In this document: positions 36,072 through 44,531 of the stretch, piece by piece
How positions within the stretch are numbered: the first letter of the stretch is position 1
Layout of the letters: each line of letters starts with the position of its first letter
Source: a bacterium
GTDB taxonomy: Bacteria > Sysuimicrobiota > Sysuimicrobiia > Sysuimicrobiales > Segetimicrobiaceae
DNA: 64,000 nucleotides
Assembly: GCA_035295165.1 (NCBI GenBank)
Contig: DATGJN010000103.1
Span: 62,001 to 126,000, forward strand
Direction: 5' to 3'
Made by a program: the position numbers and the translations under genes
Notes under the pieces: generated by a model
What the model saw: only the letters and a program-made list of their open reading frames with translations
Databases searched by the model: none
What the model was told of the DNA's origin: nothing

Positions 36072-36973
36072 CCGGCTGGTGGGACGTCTGGGGCCTTGGG
36101 GCCCTGGATGCGCTGCTCTGGGCGGCGGCCCGCGGGGAGGAGCCGTCCTCGCCAGCCCTCCGGCGTCTGCGACGCTACCTGTCTGACAGGCGGCCGACGG
36201 AGCGTCGCGCTCCGTCCCTGTGGCGCAGGGTTGGACAGCCCGCCGGCACACGAGCCGTCCTGGCGCTTCGGCGTTTGACCTCTCAGGCGCGCCGGCGGCG
36301 CGCGGCGGACTATTTGGCGCGGGCCGCGCTCGAATGGGCGCCGGAGACCCTCGTCGCGCTCGCGCTGGCCTCGGGGGCGGCCCTGGCGCTCGCCGCGCCG
36401 GCGATCGTCCACCTGAGCGGCGCGCCGGGTCCAGATTGGGCGTGGGGCGCGTTCGGGTGGGGGATCGGCTATCTTCAACCCGGCCTGTGGGTGCGGCGGC
36501 GAGGCGCCTTCCGGATCCGCGAGTTCGAGCGCGAGCTGCCGGGCGCGCTGGATATGCTGGTCATCGGGCTGCGCGCGGGCCTGAGCCTGCCGGCCGCGGT
36601 CGCCGAGTACGCGGGGAGCGGACGGGGCGTTGCGACTACGGCGTTCCACGCGTACCTCACCGACCTGGCGCTGGGCCGAACGCCGGAGGAGGGGATGGCC
36701 GAGATGGTGCGGCGCTATCCCGGCGACGCGCTCGCGGTGGTGGCGGCGACCCTGGCGCAGAGCGTGCGTCTGGGCTCTCCGCTCGCCGACGCCCTGGAGG
36801 CGCAGGCGTCGCACCTGCGGCGGCTGATGCTCCGGCGGGCGGAAGAATCGGCGCGCGGTCTCGCCGTGAGGCTCGTGGTCCCGCTCGTGGTCTGCGTGTT
36901 CCCCCAGGTGTTCATCGTCGGACTCGGACCGGTCGCGCTCAAGCTGCTCGGCCCCGGCGGGGTTCTCCACTGA
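36068..36973 (+). CDS. tadC: Tad inner-membrane platform protein TadC
   Basis: TadC pairs with TadB as a pilus assembly platform. The 301-residue protein has an N-terminal basic region, two hydrophobic helices (about 95-140), the T2SSF domain (ELPGALDMLVIGLRAGLSLPAAVAEYA, LALGRTPEEGMAEMVRRYPGDAL, LAQSVRLGSPLADALEAQA) and two C-terminal helices. The GTG start at 36068 overlaps the tadB stop. Confidence 0.92.
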   Translation: MTGWWDVWGLGALDALLWAAARGEEPSSPALRRLRRYLSDRRPTERRAPSLWRRVGQPAGTRAVLALRRLTSQARRRRAADYLARAALEWAPETLVALALASGAALALAAPAIVHLSGAPGPDWAWGAFGWGIGYLQPGLWVRRRGAFRIREFERELPGALDMLVIGLRAGLSLPAAVAEYAGSGRGVATTAFHAYLTDLALGRTPEEGMAEMVRRYPGDALAVVAATLAQSVRLGSPLADALEAQASHLRRLMLRRAEESARGLAVRLVVPLVVCVFPQVFIVGLGPVALKLLGPGGVLH

Positions 36974-37431
36974 TGCGCCACCGGCTTCACGCGGCCGGAT
37001 CACGGCCGGTCGGCCCGCGACGCGCTGCGGTCGCGCATCGAGAGTCCGGTCGAACGCTCGCCGGCCGGTGTGACGTGGCGAGCACCTGCTGGAGTCGGGT
37101 CCGCGGATGGATCGGCCGGCGCGCCGCCGCGGGCGATGCGCTCTGGCTTGTTCCGTGCGCGTGGGTGCACACCGTCGGCATGCGATGCACGATCGACGTG
37201 GTGTTCTGTGCGCGCGACGGGACCGTCGTGCGGGTGGTCACCGACGTGCGGCCGGGTCGAGTGGTGCGGGCCGCCGGCGCGGCCGTGACGTGTGAGCTGC
37301 CGGCGGGCGGCGCCGCCGGAGTGCGCCCGGGTGATCATTTGCATCTCGTTCACGGAGCGATCTCGGGGTCTCCCGGTTGGTGTCGCACCGATCGCTCGCC
37401 GGAGAAAAGGGGTGGGCGCGAGGCAGTTTGA
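36973..37431 (+). CDS. DUF192 family protein
   Basis: The 152-residue protein contains the DUF192 core: WLVPCAWVHTVGMRCTIDVVF, ARDGTVVRVVTDVRPGRVV and AAVTCELPAGGAAGVRPGD. The family folds as a small beta barrel of unknown function and is often next to secretion or Tad genes. There is no clear signal peptide. The ATG overlaps the tadC stop (TGATG), so it is the last cistron of the Tad operon. The C-terminal 25 residues are basic and variable. Confidence 0.88.
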   Translation: MRHRLHAAGSRPVGPRRAAVAHRESGRTLAGRCDVASTCWSRVRGWIGRRAAAGDALWLVPCAWVHTVGMRCTIDVVFCARDGTVVRVVTDVRPGRVVRAAGAAVTCELPAGGAAGVRPGDHLHLVHGAISGSPGWCRTDRSPEKRGGREAV

Positions 37432-37474
37432 ACCAACCGGCGATACCCAACCCGGTTGTGTGAAGGAGGCTGCG

Positions 37475-38785
37475 ATGCCCAAGCGGATAGCGGTGACGGC
37501 CACCGGCGATTCACTCATCACGCGGCGGATGCCGGTCTACGACGATCCGCCGTTTGCCGATATGCTCCGTCTCATCCAATCCGCCGATGCGAGATTCACC
37601 AACATGGAGATGGTCTTGAGCGGGTATCGGGGAACGCCGGTCGTCGAGAGCGGGGGAATGAACCTGTCCGCGACGCCCGACGTGGCCCGGGACCTGATGC
37701 GCATGGGGTTCAACCTGACTGCGTTCGCCAACAACCACACGCTCAACTACGGCGAGGAGGGGTGCCTGCGGACCGTCGAGGCGCTGCGGCAGATGGACTT
37801 CGTCTGCGCCGGCGCCGGGCGGAACCTGGCGGAGGCGAGGATGCCCGCGTTCCTCGAGACGCCGAGGGGTCGGATCGGGCTGGTCGCCTGCGCATCCACC
37901 TTTGCGCCTGGACAGCGCGGCGGGGCGCAGCGCCCGGACGCTCCGGGCCGCCCCGGGCTCAACCCGCAGCGCTTCGATACCCTGTACGTCGTCGATCAGG
38001 CGCACATGGACGCCATCCAGCGCATCGCCGAGCGGACGGGAGTCGAGCGGCAGCGACAATGGCGCATCTGGATGGGGTTTGGACACCCGCCGAAGCGCGA
38101 GGGCGAGTTCTCGTTCGCGGACCGCTCGTTCATCGTGGGCGAGGAATTTGGCGTGCGCACGGAGCCGCACGAGGGCGATCTCCTCGGCAACACGCGCTCG
38201 GTACAGGCGGCGACCGAGGTCTCGGATTTGACACTGGTCAGCATCCACGCGCACGAGGAGGGGACCGAACGCTGGCTGCCGGCGCAGTTCATCACGACGT
38301 TTGCCCGCGCCTGCGTCGACGCCGGGGCTGACATGGTGCTCGGTCACGGTCCGCACCTGCTACGCGGGCTGGAGCTCTATAAAGGAAAGCCGATCTTCTA
38401 TTCCCTCGGCAACTTCATCTTCCAGCACGAATACCTCGAGCGGATCCCCGCCGACGACTACGAGACGCTCCGGGTGGATCCGAGTCGGTCCGCGCCGGAG
38501 CTGTTCCGCGAGTTGTCCAAGGACGGCTCGCAGAGTTTCGCCGCGGACCGCCGGTACTGGGAAGCCGTGCTCCCCCTGTGCGTGTTCGAGGACCGCGTGC
38601 TGCGGCAGATTCGTCTCCATCCGGTGTCCCTCGGCTTTGGCATGCGCTGGCCGGACCGCGGCACCCCGCGGTTGGCCTCCGCAGCGCTCGCCGGGGAGAT
38701 CCTGGATCGGTTCGCGGCGCTCTCGCACGCCTTCGGGACCGAGATCACGGTCGACGGGCAGGTAGGCGATGTGCGCATTGCGTGA
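37475..38785 (+). CDS. CapA/PGA-type metallophosphatase-like protein
   Basis: The 436-residue protein matches CapA-family proteins (poly-gamma-glutamate synthesis), which have a calcineurin-like fold. Seen motifs are TGDSLITRRMP, FTNMEMVLSG, AFANNHTLNYGEEG, VSIHAHEEGTERWL and LGHGPHLLRGLELYKGKPIFYSLGNF. No signal peptide is present, unlike many CapA proteins, so a cytoplasmic phosphoesterase role is possible. The ATG at 37475 follows AAGGAGG. It may be transcribed from the Tad operon or independently. Confidence 0.88.
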   Translation: MPKRIAVTATGDSLITRRMPVYDDPPFADMLRLIQSADARFTNMEMVLSGYRGTPVVESGGMNLSATPDVARDLMRMGFNLTAFANNHTLNYGEEGCLRTVEALRQMDFVCAGAGRNLAEARMPAFLETPRGRIGLVACASTFAPGQRGGAQRPDAPGRPGLNPQRFDTLYVVDQAHMDAIQRIAERTGVERQRQWRIWMGFGHPPKREGEFSFADRSFIVGEEFGVRTEPHEGDLLGNTRSVQAATEVSDLTLVSIHAHEEGTERWLPAQFITTFARACVDAGADMVLGHGPHLLRGLELYKGKPIFYSLGNFIFQHEYLERIPADDYETLRVDPSRSAPELFRELSKDGSQSFAADRRYWEAVLPLCVFEDRVLRQIRLHPVSLGFGMRWPDRGTPRLASAALAGEILDRFAALSHAFGTEITVDGQVGDVRIA

Positions 38786-38796
38786 TCCGATGCGGC

Positions 38797-38818
38797 ATGA
38801 CGCGCGCGCCGGCGTCAT
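38797..38818 (+). terminator. Hairpin after the CapA-like gene
   Basis: ATGACGC (38797-38803) pairs with GCGTCAT (38812-38818) 12 bases after the stop codon. No T-run follows (CTTGACC), so termination is only suggested. Confidence 0.35.
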
Positions 38819-39018
38819 CTTGACCTGACCTGACCCTGCGCGCGCTCCCTCGCGGTGCGCTGGTCGGGGAGGTTGTTGGCGCAGACCACCGGACCGCGGT
38901 TCTGTCAGATGAGGTGTGTGCAGGTCGGCGTTCGAACGCTGAGCCGTGCGCTCGCCGCCGCGATGCCGATCCGAGAAGGGGGTAGTGCACGGAACGTCGT
39001 CATCGTCCGATCGCGCTC

Positions 39019-39111
39019 TCCCGTCGACAACTCCTCGGATCGGCAACGGCCGCCGCGGCGGCGGTGACGGCCGGCGCAGCACTCGCACCGGCCGGCGCCG
39101 TCGGGGGCGCC
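39019..39111 (+). pseudogene. Out-of-frame twin-arginine signal peptide before the serine hydrolase
   Basis: Within the 339-base gap 38786-39124, reading frame 1 encodes SRRQLLGSATAAAAAVTAGA followed by a further Ala/Gly run, a classical Tat signal. It lies directly upstream of the serine hydrolase but one frame off, and no start codon precedes it in frame (TAG stop at 38983). It looks like the true N-terminus separated by an indel. The rest of the gap holds nothing that I recognise. Confidence 0.55.
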
Positions 39112-39124
39112 GCCCCTCGACGCT

Positions 39125-40591
39125 GTGTTGAAAGAGTTCGAGACCTACGCCGAGCGGGCGCGTGTCCAGTGGAGTGTACCGGGCATGGCGATCGCGGTCG
39201 TGCACGACGACGCGGTCGTGTACGCTAAGGGATTCGGTGTGAAACAGCTCGGGGCGTCGGTGCCGGTGCACACGCACACGCTGTTTCAAATCGGATCCAC
39301 GTCCAAGGCGTTCACGTCGACGCTCGTGGCGATGCTCGTCGACCAGGGGAAGCTCAAGTGGACCGACCGCGTGATCGACCACGACCCGGAGTTTGCGATG
39401 TACGATGCGTGGGTCACGCGGGAGTTCATGATCCAGGACCTCATGGTGCAGCACAGCGGGATGGCGCCGTATGCCGGCGATCTCATGGCGCTCATCGGAT
39501 TCGACGCGGCCTACATCCGCAGGCAGATCCGCGAGATGCGCCCGGTTTCGAGCTTCCGCAGCGAGTTCGGCTACGTGAACAACCTGTTCCTCGTCGCGAG
39601 CGCGATCATCGAGCGGCTGACCGGCACGAGCTGGGAGGAGAACGTGCGCCGCCGCATCTTCACGCCCCTTGGAATGGCCGCCAGTTCGACTGGGCTCGGT
39701 CCGTTTCAACAGGCCGCGGACGCGACGCACGGTCACCGGGTTCTCGACGGCCAGGTGCGTCCGCTGGCGATGGACTATCCGTTCCTCGGCTGGGTGTACA
39801 CGTACGCGCCGGCGGGCGGCGTCAACTCGACCGTATTGGACATGGCGAACTGGGTGCGCCTCCACCTCGCGCGCGGACGGTTCGGACAGACGCGGTTGGT
39901 CGGCGAGGCGAACATGGACGTCGTCCACGCCCCGCGGACGGCGCTTCCGCCGTCGACCGACGCGGCCGGCACCTCGATGTCGGAGGCCAAGTCGTTCTAC
40001 CGCGAAGGGTGGCTGTTCACCAGCGCGCGCCCGCTGCCGATCGTCTGGCACAACGGGGACACGAACTTCATGCGCGCCGCGGTCGGGCTCAACCACGGCG
40101 GCGACCTCGGGGTCGTCATTTTGACCAATCGCGGCGAGGTGCCGCTGGCCGAGGCGCTGGTGTTCGAGCTGCACGACCTCTACTTCGGCAACCCGCGAAG
40201 CGACTGGAGTGCGCTCATGTATCGCAAGTACGAACAGGGGGTCGAGGCCCGCCGCAAGGCTGTGGGTGCACGGCCGCAACCGCCGGCCCCGCCGCTCTCG
40301 CTCGAGCAGTATGCGGGGACGTTCCGCAACACCGTGTACGGACGCGCCACGGTGGCCACGAGCGGCAGCGGGCTCTCGTTCTCCGTCGGGCCGAGGCCCG
40401 CCCGTATGCTCCTGGCGCCCTGGGACCGCGACGCCTTTCTCGTGTCCTGGCCGCTCGTCGATGCGTTCGCCGGTGACTCAGGATTCGCGCGGTTCGTGTT
40501 CGGCCAGGACGGCAAGGTGATGGGGGTCATGATGGACGCGTTCTCGGACGTGGACAACGGGCTGTTCGAGCGCGTCGCCGCCAAATCGTAG
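39125..40591 (+). CDS. Class C beta-lactamase-like serine hydrolase
   Basis: The 488-residue protein belongs to the penicillin-binding/beta-lactamase-related serine hydrolases. The Ser-x-x-Lys nucleophile motif is STSK in FQIGSTSKAFTSTL; the Y-x-N motif is YVNN. A C-terminal DUF3471-like beta domain begins near residue 385. Such enzymes are esterases, peptidases or amidases; true lactamase activity cannot be assumed. The frame opens with GTG at 39125 and lacks a signal, but a Tat signal sits just upstream in another frame, so the annotated N-terminus is probably incomplete. Confidence 0.85.
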   Translation: MLKEFETYAERARVQWSVPGMAIAVVHDDAVVYAKGFGVKQLGASVPVHTHTLFQIGSTSKAFTSTLVAMLVDQGKLKWTDRVIDHDPEFAMYDAWVTREFMIQDLMVQHSGMAPYAGDLMALIGFDAAYIRRQIREMRPVSSFRSEFGYVNNLFLVASAIIERLTGTSWEENVRRRIFTPLGMAASSTGLGPFQQAADATHGHRVLDGQVRPLAMDYPFLGWVYTYAPAGGVNSTVLDMANWVRLHLARGRFGQTRLVGEANMDVVHAPRTALPPSTDAAGTSMSEAKSFYREGWLFTSARPLPIVWHNGDTNFMRAAVGLNHGGDLGVVILTNRGEVPLAEALVFELHDLYFGNPRSDWSALMYRKYEQGVEARRKAVGARPQPPAPPLSLEQYAGTFRNTVYGRATVATSGSGLSFSVGPRPARMLLAPWDRDAFLVSWPLVDAFAGDSGFARFVFGQDGKVMGVMMDAFSDVDNGLFERVAAKS

Positions 40592-40772
40592 GCCGGCGGT
40601 GCCCCTCCGCCTCTGCGCGCTCCTGACAGCGACGCCCGCCGGTTCATCGGGTCCTGGCCGGCGGGGGGACGGACCCCGCCCCCGGCCCCGCGATCGAGTC
40701 GCACAGGGTCGCGGCGGCGCGAGACGCCGTCTATCAGCCCGCGACGATCACAGGGTGGAGTCCCGCCTACTA

Positions 40773-41189
40773 TTAGAAGTAGAATCCCGACCCCGGCAGC
40801 GCTTGCCCGAGCCCCTTCGCGAGGAGCTTGGCCCAGTACTTCGCAAGGTCGACCGTCCCCATGCCCGTGTCCTGGGCATCGGCCGGCATGACGGTGAACA
40901 CGAGAACGTCCCCCACCGAGATCGTGGCGGCGGCGCCGGCCTGGCGGACGACGACGTTGCCGCCCTGCCGGAACCGCGGGGCGCTCAGGACCTCCGTGAT
41001 GCGCTGGTTGATCTGAGTGGCGCGCTCGTACGACGTGTATCCTGGGGCGTCGTGCGTGATTCGACAAATGAAGATGCCGCCGACCGAGATGTCCCGCGCG
41101 TCGGCGAGCGCGGGCAAGGCCGCTCCCAGCATCACCGCGACGGCAAGCAAGACGGCGGGAACCCCGGCGCTCCTGCGGATCGACTGCAT
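40773..41189 (-). CDS. Small secreted hypothetical protein
   Basis: I do not recognise a named family. The 138-residue protein has a signal peptide (SAGVPAVLLAVAVMLGAALPALA, cleavage near residue 32) and then DISVGGIFICRIT and YTSYERATQINQRITEVLSAPRF. The body reads like a periplasmic domain that precedes ion-channel or sensor proteins in some bacteria. I chose the ATG at 41189 for the signal peptide; a longer version starts at 41216. It converges with the serine hydrolase gene. Confidence 0.7.
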   Translation of the reverse strand: MQSIRRSAGVPAVLLAVAVMLGAALPALADARDISVGGIFICRITHDAPGYTSYERATQINQRITEVLSAPRFRQGGNVVVRQAGAAATISVGDVLVFTVMPADAQDTGMGTVDLAKYWAKLLAKGLGQALPGSGFYF

Positions 41190-41343
41190 CGACTCGTCCC
41201 CCCTTTGGCACCGCACCGCGGTGCTGTCTTAGCTGCTGGCCCACCCTAAGAATTCGCTCAAACGATGCGAATCCTTGGTCCCCTCACGCAATGTTCCACG
41301 AGGGATCCGCGGGCACCGCGGTCCTTGCGCGCCGCAGGTGCCG

Positions 41344-43284
41344 TCACGATACGGGTGATCCGCTCGGGACGTCGCCGTCCACGCCCAGCAGCACGACGCG
41401 GCCGTCGTGGCTCGCGGCGAGAAGCATGCCCTGCGACTCGACCCCGCGGACGCGCCGCGGTTCGAGGTTGGCGACGACGACGATCTTGCGGCCGACCAGG
41501 GCCTCGGGCGCGTAGTGCTGGGCGATCCCCGCAGCGAGGGAGCGCGTCTCGTCGCCGATCTTGATGCGCAGCTCGAGGATCTTGTCGGCGCCGGCCACCC
41601 GCTTCGCTTCCAAGACCTCGGCGACCCGCAGCTCGACCTTCTTGAACTCGTCGATCGAGATCGTTCCCACCGGTGTGCCTCCTTTGGCCGTCCGCGCCGC
41701 GCCCCGGCTCCCGGGCGCCGGACGGGTTTCGATCCGCGGAAAGATCGGCCTGCCCGGGCGGGTCCGCGTGCCGACGGGCAGTCCGCCCCAGCGTACCGCG
41801 TCCGGCAGCCGCTGCGAAGAAAGCGGCGCATCAAGGCCGAGCTGCTCCCACGCCCGCGCGGCCGCGGTCGGGAGCCACGGCGAGAGGAGCACGGTCGCGA
41901 CGCGCACGGCTTCCAGCGTATTGTACAAGACCGTCCCCGCGCGATCCAACCGGCCCGCCTGGATCGACCGCCACGGCGCTTCCTCGTCAAGGTATTTGTT
42001 CCCCGCCGACAGGATTCGCCAGATCTCTTCGAGCGCATTCCGGAAGTCGAGGCGATCGATCGCCGGTTCCACCGCGGTCGCGACCGCGGCGGCGACCTCG
42101 CGCAGCGCCGCGTCCCCGCCTTCCTCGGGACCGCGCGGCGGCACGCGCCCCTCGAAGTGCCGCTCGAGGATGGGCAGCGACCGGTTCAGCAGGTTGCCGT
42201 AGTCGTTGGCGAGATCCGCATTGAACCGGTGGATCAGCGCCGGCTTGCTGAAGTCGCCGTCGGCGCCGAACGGGATCTCCCGCAGGAGGAAGTATCGCAG
42301 CGCGTCCACCGCAACCCCGAACTCCGCGCCGGATTCCTCGGCGATCTCGCGGGACAGGGCCGCCGGGTCGATCACGGTGCCGAGCGACTTGCTGAACTTC
42401 TTGCCGCCGAGCGTCAGCCAGCCGTTGGCGAACGTTTGCTTCGGCACGGCGATCCCCGCGGCGTGCAGGACGATCGGCCAGATCACGGCATGGAAGCGCA
42501 CGATCTCCTTGCCCACGAGATGGACGTCCGCGGGCCAGTAGCGACGGAATCGCTCCGGGTCGTCGAGCACCCCGGCGGCGGTGATGTAGTTCGTCAGCGC
42601 GTCGATCCAGACGTAGACGACGTGCTTCGGATCAAACGGCACGGGGATGCCCCACGTAAACGTGGTGCGGCTCACGGCGATGTCCTTGAGTCCCGCGCGG
42701 AGCAGCGCGAGCACTTCGTTCCGCGAGCTGTCCGGGGCGACGGCGTGGGGATGGGTCTCGATGTGTTGGAGCAACCAGTCCCGGTACGTCGACAGGCGGA
42801 GCAGATACGATTCCTCGGCGGTCCACTCGAGCGTGAGACCGGTATGCACCGGACACGTATGGTCCGGCCCCAGCTCGTTCTCCGGGTAGAAGCTCTCGCA
42901 GGAGGGGCAGTACCAGCCCTCGTAGGTGCCGAGATAGATATCGCCCTGTTTGAAGAGGCGTTCGAAGATGTGCTGGACGACCTTGCGGTGGCGGGGCTCG
43001 GTCGTCCGGATGAAATCGTCGTTCGAGATGTTGAGCACCTGCCACAGGCGCCGGAACTCGTCCGCGATCCGGTCGGCCCACGCCTGCGGGGACACCCCGT
43101 TCCGCTCGGCGACTCGGGCGATGTTGATGCCGTGCTCATCGGTGCCGGTCAGGAAGAACACGTCGTAGCCGCTCAGGCGCTTGAAGCGTGCCGCAACGTC
43201 GGCCGCGATCGTCGTGTAGGCGTGCCCGATGTGCGGGTCGCCGTTCACGTAGTAGATCGGCGTCGTGATGTAGTAGGTCTTCAT
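41344..43284 (-). CDS. metG: Methionyl-tRNA synthetase
   Basis: MetRS charges tRNA-Met. The 646-residue protein has HIGH at 18-21, the metal knuckle (YCPSCESF and TCPVH), the KMSKS variant KKFSKSLG, an anticodon-binding helical domain and a C-terminal EMAP/Trbp111 tRNA-binding domain (about 540-646, KVELRVAEVLEAKRVAGADKI) typical of the Bacillus/Thermus type. The ATG at 43284 (MKTYYITTPIYY) is the true start; any upstream in-frame codons lie in the T-box leader. Confidence 0.98.
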   Translation of the reverse strand: MKTYYITTPIYYVNGDPHIGHAYTTIAADVAARFKRLSGYDVFFLTGTDEHGINIARVAERNGVSPQAWADRIADEFRRLWQVLNISNDDFIRTTEPRHRKVVQHIFERLFKQGDIYLGTYEGWYCPSCESFYPENELGPDHTCPVHTGLTLEWTAEESYLLRLSTYRDWLLQHIETHPHAVAPDSSRNEVLALLRAGLKDIAVSRTTFTWGIPVPFDPKHVVYVWIDALTNYITAAGVLDDPERFRRYWPADVHLVGKEIVRFHAVIWPIVLHAAGIAVPKQTFANGWLTLGGKKFSKSLGTVIDPAALSREIAEESGAEFGVAVDALRYFLLREIPFGADGDFSKPALIHRFNADLANDYGNLLNRSLPILERHFEGRVPPRGPEEGGDAALREVAAAVATAVEPAIDRLDFRNALEEIWRILSAGNKYLDEEAPWRSIQAGRLDRAGTVLYNTLEAVRVATVLLSPWLPTAAARAWEQLGLDAPLSSQRLPDAVRWGGLPVGTRTRPGRPIFPRIETRPAPGSRGAARTAKGGTPVGTISIDEFKKVELRVAEVLEAKRVAGADKILELRIKIGDETRSLAAGIAQHYAPEALVGRKIVVVANLEPRRVRGVESQGMLLAASHDGRVVLLGVDGDVPSGSPVS

Positions 43285-43303
43285 CGTTCTCGCCTCGCTC
43301 CCC

Positions 43304-43339
43304 CAAAATAACATGCCTCCCGTCCTTGGGACGAGAGGC
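43304..43339 (-). terminator. T-box intrinsic terminator
   Basis: GCCTCTCGTCC and GGACGGGAGGC (43339-43329 and 43325-43315, one mismatch) form an 11-bp stem with a 3-base loop followed by ATGTTATTTT. It lies just after the T-box motif, as expected for the alternative structure. Confidence 0.85.
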
Positions 43340-43597
43340 ACACGCCTCCGTGATACCACCCACGTTCGCCCGCCCGAGCGGGCCTGACCGCTTCGCGATT
43401 CGAAGGGTCGCCTGGTTACGCGGGCGCCGCGGCGTCGCCTACTGCGCGGTGGCCTCTCGGCATCCGCGGTTGGTCGCGCAGCTCCGGAGCCATGTTCCGC
43501 CCGCCGCTCCCGCCGGCTCGCACCTCATCCGGCTCTCTCGGGCCGCATTCGCGGCTTCGGGCCGGCGGCGGACGTACTCCCGCTCCCTCATCGCTTT
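43304..43597 (-). ncRNA. T-box leader (methionine) upstream of metG
   Basis: On the minus strand the leader contains the stem I apical signature AGAGAGCCGG (rc of 43529-43538), the AGTA-type stem base, a specifier ATG at 43493-43491 in the context GAACATGGC, the T-box motif GGGTGGTATCACGG (43361-43348) and a terminator. T-boxes bind uncharged tRNA and antiterminate; an AUG specifier matches metG. Confidence 0.9.
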
Positions 43598-43603
43598 GAG
43601 CCC

Positions 43604-43632
43604 ATGCTACGGGGCGCCGGGAGGGTTGTCAA
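43604..43632 (-). promoter_or_regulatory. metG/T-box promoter
   Basis: TTGACA (43627-43632) and TAGCAT (43604-43609) lie 17 bases apart on the minus strand, so transcription should begin near 43597, just before stem I. Confidence 0.75.
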
Positions 43633-43904
43633 GAACGCGATGCGGTGGTGGCGTGGCGGGGTCGAGGAGCCCCCCCACCGGAGCGGAGCCGACCCCGAGG
43701 AGGCGCCTCCCGGCGCCGCCGGAGGGTCGGTCCGCGGCGGAGCCGTGTGCATCGCCGTGGATCTCCCCTTGCGCTAGCCCTTGTCTCCCAAGCGTTTCCG
43801 GTGCCTAGCGGTAGACGGGTAGCTCGGTGGTGGCATCCGGTGCCGGGCCTCCGTAAGCGCTCATCGCCGACGTATGGTCCGGGTGGCGCCGCCAGAGGTT
43901 TCCC

Positions 43905-44159
43905 CTAATTGTCCGCCTGGCGGCTTCGCGGCGACTGCCCCTGTGCGGAGGCCACCCCTGCAAAACCCTCGGGGCACTCCTCTGTGCCCCACCTGTTTCC
44001 TAACTCCCTGCCGATGGTGAGGCTCTCTCCGAAAAGTGCCGCCGCCCGCCCATAGTCGCCCCGACGGAGCGCCAGATTGCCTAAGCCGCGAAGAGCATGG
44101 GCAAGTGGAGTCGTTGATGACGAGGCACCGAGACGGAGGACGGTTGTCGAGCAAGCCAC
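43905..44159 (-). pseudogene. TPR-domain remnant of a cyclase/ATPase-type regulator
   Basis: This short frame encodes LAHALRGLGNLALRRGDYGR followed by AAALFGESLTIGRELGN, a TPR pair closely like those at the C-terminus of the regulator at 18001-20628. It has no proper start and ends abruptly. It looks like a piece of a decayed STAND/TPR gene. The surrounding bases 43633-44294 show no complete gene. Confidence 0.55.
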
Positions 44160-44294
44160 TTTGTCCGCTTGGCAACTGCTGTTTTCGCAACCCGCTTCCT
44201 CGGCCGACGACCCATTCGTCAGCCTCCCGGACCAGGATCGCCGTCAACGTTGGACATTGCGGTTCGGCAGATGGAGACTGCGGTCCTTTCCGGT

Positions 44295-44441
44295 CTATTC
44301 AGTCGGGATCTGGAGGCTAGTTTCAGGGACGACTCCGATGCGCAATCCACGTCCCATCAACCCTTCCTCGTCGGAGGTGACGTCAAACCCAGCGGCCCGA
44401 AACGCCGCCAGATATTCTTCGTGAGAGAGGGGTTTCTCAAC
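44295..44441 (-). pseudogene. C-terminal fragment of an unidentified protein
   Basis: About 48 codons are open from 44441 to a TAG at 44295 and read KPLSHEEYLAAFRAAGFDVT, then GLMGRGLRIGVVPETSL. The composition is protein-like and resembles an enzyme C-terminus, perhaps a SAM-dependent methyltransferase, but a stop directly upstream and no start make it a relic. I do not assign a family. Confidence 0.35.
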
Positions 44442-44531
44442 CTAGCCGGGAATGAGCCTCCGCGATTCCGGGTGATCGACACGCGCAGGTTCGGGGGAGG
44501 CCGTGCTCCCCGAGGGGGTGGATCACCCATT

